Shown in pieces: positions 61,070 to 64,000 of a stretch of 64,000 nucleotides of DNA (positions are counted from its first letter, which is position 1; each line of letters begins with the position of its first letter). Made by a program: the position numbers and the translations under genes. The stretch spans positions 1-64,000 of the forward strand of contig NZ_FMZD01000002.1 in NCBI RefSeq assembly GCF_900101525.1, given 5' to 3'. A model generated the notes under the pieces. That model searched no databases, was not told the DNA's origin, and saw nothing but the letters and a program-made list of their open reading frames with translations. The DNA comes from Marinilactibacillus psychrotolerans (GTDB taxonomy: Bacteria; Bacillota; Bacilli; Lactobacillales; Carnobacteriaceae_A).

Positions 61070-61974
61070 GTATTATAGCTGAAATCACACTGATTGCAGT
61101 GGTTGTTTCCGTTGCCTGTTCGCTTCCAGGAGTATTTCTAGTTTTAAGAGGAACAACGATGGTATCAGATGCAATCACACATACCGTATTACTTGGAATT
61201 GTCTTAGCCTTTTTCATTACTCAAGATTTAAACTCTCCCTTTCTGATAATTGGAGCAACTTTTATGGGGGTTTTTACAGTTTGGGTAATAGAAGCACTGC
61301 AACGCACCAAATTACTTGGAGATGATGCAGCAATCGGTATAGTTTTTCCATTATTTTTTAGTGTTGCCATCATTTTAATTACCCGTTATACGGGAGATAT
61401 TCATTTGGATCAGGATACTGTTTTAATGGGAGAATTAGCCTTTGCTCCTTTTAGAAGGCTAACTTTTTTTGGAGTAGATATAGGTGCAAGAGCATTTATA
61501 ACTATGGTGATCATTTTATTGATCAATGCCGGATTTATAGCGCTGTTCTATAAAGAACTAAAAGTTACAACTTTTGATGCTGCTTTTGCAGCGGCTGTTG
61601 GATTTTCTCCAATTCTAATTTATTATGGTTTGATGACGCTTGTATCATTAACAGCGGTAGGGGCCTATGATTCAGTAGGGTCTATTCTTGTAGTAGGTTT
61701 TATGGTAGGACCAGGGTTGACTGCTTATCTTTTGACCAATGAACTGAAGAAAATGATTGGGGTAACCGTTCTTATTGCTGTAATAAATAGTATAGTAGGA
61801 GTGCGGCTTGCATTTATATTGGATAGCTCTATAGCGGGCATGATCGCGGTTATAACTGGAATAGTCTGTTTTTTGGCTTTTACTTTTTCGCCTACAAAAG
61901 GATTAATCCGAAATTTACTGAACAGACGAAAAAGACAGAAAAAATTTGATGAAAAAGTAAAAAATGTTTATTAA
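61066..61974 (+). CDS. mntD: Manganese ABC transporter permease 2
   Basis: This 302-residue membrane protein has about eight helices, with VLRGTTMVSDAITHTVLLG near residue 26 and AVGAYDSVGSILVVGFMVGPG near 200. It is paralogous to mntC. Two permease genes in one operon are usual for MntABCD systems of bacilli. The ATG overlaps the end of mntC. It is the last gene of the operon, followed by a terminator. Confidence 0.9.
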   Translation: MSIIAEITLIAVVVSVACSLPGVFLVLRGTTMVSDAITHTVLLGIVLAFFITQDLNSPFLIIGATFMGVFTVWVIEALQRTKLLGDDAAIGIVFPLFFSVAIILITRYTGDIHLDQDTVLMGELAFAPFRRLTFFGVDIGARAFITMVIILLINAGFIALFYKELKVTTFDAAFAAAVGFSPILIYYGLMTLVSLTAVGAYDSVGSILVVGFMVGPGLTAYLLTNELKKMIGVTVLIAVINSIVGVRLAFILDSSIAGMIAVITGIVCFLAFTFSPTKGLIRNLLNRRKRQKKFDEKVKNVY

Positions 61975-61982
61975 TAAAACAA

Positions 61983-62025
61983 GGGGTCACTGCAGGGATT
62001 AAACCAGCCCAGTGACCCTAATTTT
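61983..62025. terminator. Terminator between mntD and the LacI-type gene
   Basis: AGGGGTCACTG 61982-61992 pairs with CAGTGACCCT 62010-62019. A T-rich tail (AATTTTAATG) follows on the plus strand. On the minus strand the T-run is weaker. Confidence 0.65.
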
Positions 62026-62032
62026 AATGGGG

Positions 62033-63007
62033 CTATTTCTTGGTCGTTTCGCGCTCTACTAGTTTGAATTCTAAGTGAAATAAAGGTTCATGTCTTTTTT
62101 CTAATACGTTTAGTAATAGTCGGCAAGCATTTTTTCCTTGCTCAACAATTGCATAATCGATTGTGGTGATATTCATCAAGTCACTGATTTGAAGATTATC
62201 AAAACCTACAATTGCAACATCTTCAGGTATGCGATATCCCAGCAATTTCAGTTTTGAAACCACTATGGCTGCAACCGTATCCGAGTGGGCTACAATAGCA
62301 TCGGGTTTAACTTCTTGCTCATGAAACCACTTTACTACGTTTTCAGCTTGTTCAGTTCGTATAATATTTAAAAAAGGTTCTGATGCATGTGGTGTCAGAT
62401 TATGTTCATGACAGAAGTCTTCATAGGCTTTAATTCTTCTTTTTGTGTTAAGACCGTTAGTAGAACTATACAAATTGAGAATATTGCTGCATCCAATACT
62501 CCAAAGGTAATCAAGAGTCATTTTGTAACCTTCATAGTGATCAATAAAAACAGAAGAAATCATTTTAGAATCGATACTATGTAGCGTTACTACGGGCCCA
62601 TAAGCGGCATATTCTTCTAGGATCTCCCATTCGTTTACTCGATAGATTAAAAAGATGCCATCAAGCTGTTTAGATTTTAGCATATCAAAAGCTTCTAATT
62701 CTCGCTGTTTATCACCATTGGTTGCAAATAGAGTAGAAGTATAACCTGCATCGTGGGCGAGCTCAATAAAAGGATTTATACGTGCAACAGCTGTTTCGTT
62801 GAATTGAGTACTAATAATGCCAAGATTCTTTGTAGTCCCTCTTCTCAAATATTGAGCATTACGGTTAGGAGTATAGTTTAATTCTTTTATAGCTTGCTCA
62901 ACTCTAGTGCGAGTTTCTTCACCTACATAACCATTTGAATTGATTACACGTGAAACCGTAGCTGAAGACACACCAGCAAGCTTTGCAATATCTTGAATCG
63001 TGGGCAT
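62033..63007 (-). CDS. LacI-family transcriptional regulator
   Basis: This 324-residue protein has a LacI helix-turn-helix (about 1-50, IQDIAKLAGVSSATVSRV) and hinge, then a periplasmic-binding-like effector domain with VAIVGFDNLQISDLMNITT near 265. The effector is probably a sugar, judging from the family. No sugar operon lies within the window, so the target may be distant or beyond the ppk gene. GGAGGG lies before the ATG. Confidence 0.9.
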   Translation of the reverse strand: MPTIQDIAKLAGVSSATVSRVINSNGYVGEETRTRVEQAIKELNYTPNRNAQYLRRGTTKNLGIISTQFNETAVARINPFIELAHDAGYTSTLFATNGDKQRELEAFDMLKSKQLDGIFLIYRVNEWEILEEYAAYGPVVTLHSIDSKMISSVFIDHYEGYKMTLDYLWSIGCSNILNLYSSTNGLNTKRRIKAYEDFCHEHNLTPHASEPFLNIIRTEQAENVVKWFHEQEVKPDAIVAHSDTVAAIVVSKLKLLGYRIPEDVAIVGFDNLQISDLMNITTIDYAIVEQGKNACRLLLNVLEKRHEPLFHLEFKLVERETTKK

Positions 63008-63109
63008 TCTAATCCCTCCTTTATTTTCAAGTATAACAGATTTTAAAAAAGGAAATAACAGATGAAAAAGTCATCTGAAAATAAATAGTTAAGTTAAAAT
63101 ATATAGGAC

Positions 63110-64000
63110 TTAAAAATGATTCATTAATAACTGTTGAGAACCAACTGGGTTATCACTGTTTGCTAGTTTCTTAGTATAGCGACCGTTTGGTTCTAATTCC
63201 CAAGCTTTTGTGTTGTCATACATATAGAGTTTTAGAATATTAATTACATATTTTTTCCACGGGCCATCTAAAATCGGAAATGCTAGTTCTACGCGCTTGA
63301 TCATATTTCTGGTCATCATATCTGCTGAAGAAAGATAAAGTTCTTCATTGCCATTTTGATAAAAATAATAAACTCGACTGTGTTCCAAGAAACGACCAAT
63401 AATGCTATGAACTTGTATATTTTCACTAACGCCTGGTATTCCTGGGATCAAACAGCAGATTCCTCTGATAATCAAGTCTACTTTTACCCCTGCTTGGCTT
63501 GCTTCAAATAATTTGATAATCATTTTTTTGTCAGTTAATGAATTCATTTTAGCAATTATATGACCATTTCCATATTGTTTGTGTAAAGTGATCTCCATTT
63601 CGATATTATCTATAAACGAATCTCTCATTTCAAATGGAGAAACATGTAAATAATTGTAAGTGGGTTGTTCTGAATACCCACTTAAATAATTAAAGAAAGC
63701 AGCAACATCTTGTGTTAGTTTTTTGTTTGTTGTAATAACGCCCATATCTGTATAGAGTTTTGCTGTTTGTTCATTATAATTTCCTGTTCCTAAATGCGCA
63801 TATCTTTTAAATCCTCTATGGTCTTTTTTTACAATTAAAGTGGCTTTACTATGCGTTTTTAAATTTTTAATGCCATAAAGGATATGAGCCCCGGATTCTT
63901 CAAGTTCTCTTGCCCAGTGAACATTATTAGCTTCATCAAATCGGGCCTTTAATTCGACTAAGACAGTTACTTGAATATCTTTTCTAGCAGCTTTTTTTAA
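63110..64000 (-). CDS. ppk1: Polyphosphate kinase 1, C-terminal part (runs off the window)
   Basis: The frame is open from the right edge (64000) to the stop at 63110, giving 296 visible residues of the usual 690-720. The visible part starts [18 protein letters not shown]. It includes [14 protein letters not shown], with the histidine that is phosphorylated in PPK1 enzymes. [15 protein letters not shown] and [18 protein letters not shown] follow, with [16 protein letters not shown] carrying the second conserved histidine. It makes polyphosphate from ATP reversibly. ATG 63745 is internal, not a start. Confidence 0.93.
   Translation of the reverse strand, partial: LKKAARKDIQVTVLVELKARFDEANNVHWARELEESGAHILYGIKNLKTHSKATLIVKKDHRGFKRYAHLGTGNYNEQTAKLYTDMGVITTNKKLTQDVAAFFNYLSGYSEQPTYNYLHVSPFEMRDSFIDNIEMEITLHKQYGNGHIIAKMNSLTDKKMIIKLFEASQAGVKVDLIIRGICCLIPGIPGVSENIQVHSIIGRFLEHSRVYYFYQNGNEELYLSSADMMTRNMIKRVELAFPILDGPWKKYVINILKLYMYDNTKAWELEPNGRYTKKLANSDNPVGSQQLLMNHF

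Noticed and set aside
62033..63007. LacI-type regulator as controller of the Mn operon or ppk1
   Set aside because: It is convergent with the Mn operon and no LacI-type palindrome was seen in either promoter region; MntR explains the Mn operon.
1..64000. CRISPR arrays, insertion sequences, prophage, tRNA and rRNA genes
   Set aside because: No regularly spaced repeats, transposase or phage structural genes, attachment-site duplications or tRNA-like CCA/T-loop motifs were found on reading both strands.

Overview
This window looks like chromosome from a low-GC Gram-positive bacterium of the Lactobacillales. Genes are AT-rich, Shine-Dalgarno sites are AGGAGG-like, terminators are rho-independent, and the metalloregulator is of the DtxR/MntR type. 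The gene content is a PdxR-PdxST vitamin B6 locus, oleate hydratase, a BCCT betaine carrier, an AGCS alanine carrier, acidic YflT-type stress proteins and two chemoreceptors with flagellar sigma-D-like promoters. That mix suggests a motile, salt-tolerant member of the Carnobacteriaceae such as Marinilactibacillus or Alkalibacterium. The family and genus are inference. I see no insertion sequence, prophage, CRISPR array, rRNA or tRNA.

Layout. 1-3.8 kb: the end of an unrecognised gene, small membrane proteins, a LytTR regulator/DUF3021 pair, a YrvL-like protein and a DUF975 protein. 3.9-9 kb: a two-component system followed by a two-gene FtsX-type ABC exporter, with four 11-bp-spaced response-regulator half-sites before the transporter genes. 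9.2-17.7 kb: a membrane-anchored esterase, a GldA-like dehydrogenase, a Gfo/Idh oxidoreductase, an attenuator-led secreted protein with a frameshift, a small membrane gene with a nonsense codon, a BCCT transporter and nicotinamidase. 18-23 kb: a Phd/RelE-type toxin-antitoxin pair whose toxin is frameshifted, a SAM-I riboswitch in front of a 73-residue orphan protein, a DUF5050-like membrane protein and oleate hydratase.

23.3-34 kb: a GNAT enzyme, chemoreceptor 1, alanine symporter, a decayed Xre regulator, a HAD phosphatase, a DUF5986 / HTH-ImmA-IrrE (spr1629-type) putative toxin-antitoxin pair, an Xre/DUF6773 pair with tandem operators, and a secreted or anchored beta-helix protein. 34-43 kb: a DUF1275 protein, MepB, the pdxR-pdxST locus, glutathionyl-hydroquinone reductase, a GNAT enzyme and chemoreceptor 2. 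43.6-54.7 kb: small membrane proteins, a methyltransferase-like protein, aldehyde dehydrogenase, an esterase, a luciferase-like oxidoreductase, an HhH-GPD glycosylase, two YflT-type stress proteins, an SDR/FAD-reductase operon and a cupin. 54.9-64 kb: type I pullulanase, mntR divergent from a manganese ABC uptake operon with a DtxR-type operator, a LacI-family regulator and the 3' part of polyphosphate kinase ppk1, which runs off the window.

Notable signals are the SAM riboswitch on an orphan small gene, the unclassified attenuator at 13851-13940, the response-regulator half-site array, the DUF5986/spr1629 module, and a cluster of small lesions. The lesions are two homopolymer frameshifts, one nonsense codon, one multiply shifted regulator and three genes whose Shine-Dalgarno points at ATT. 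Some of them may be sequencing or assembly errors.
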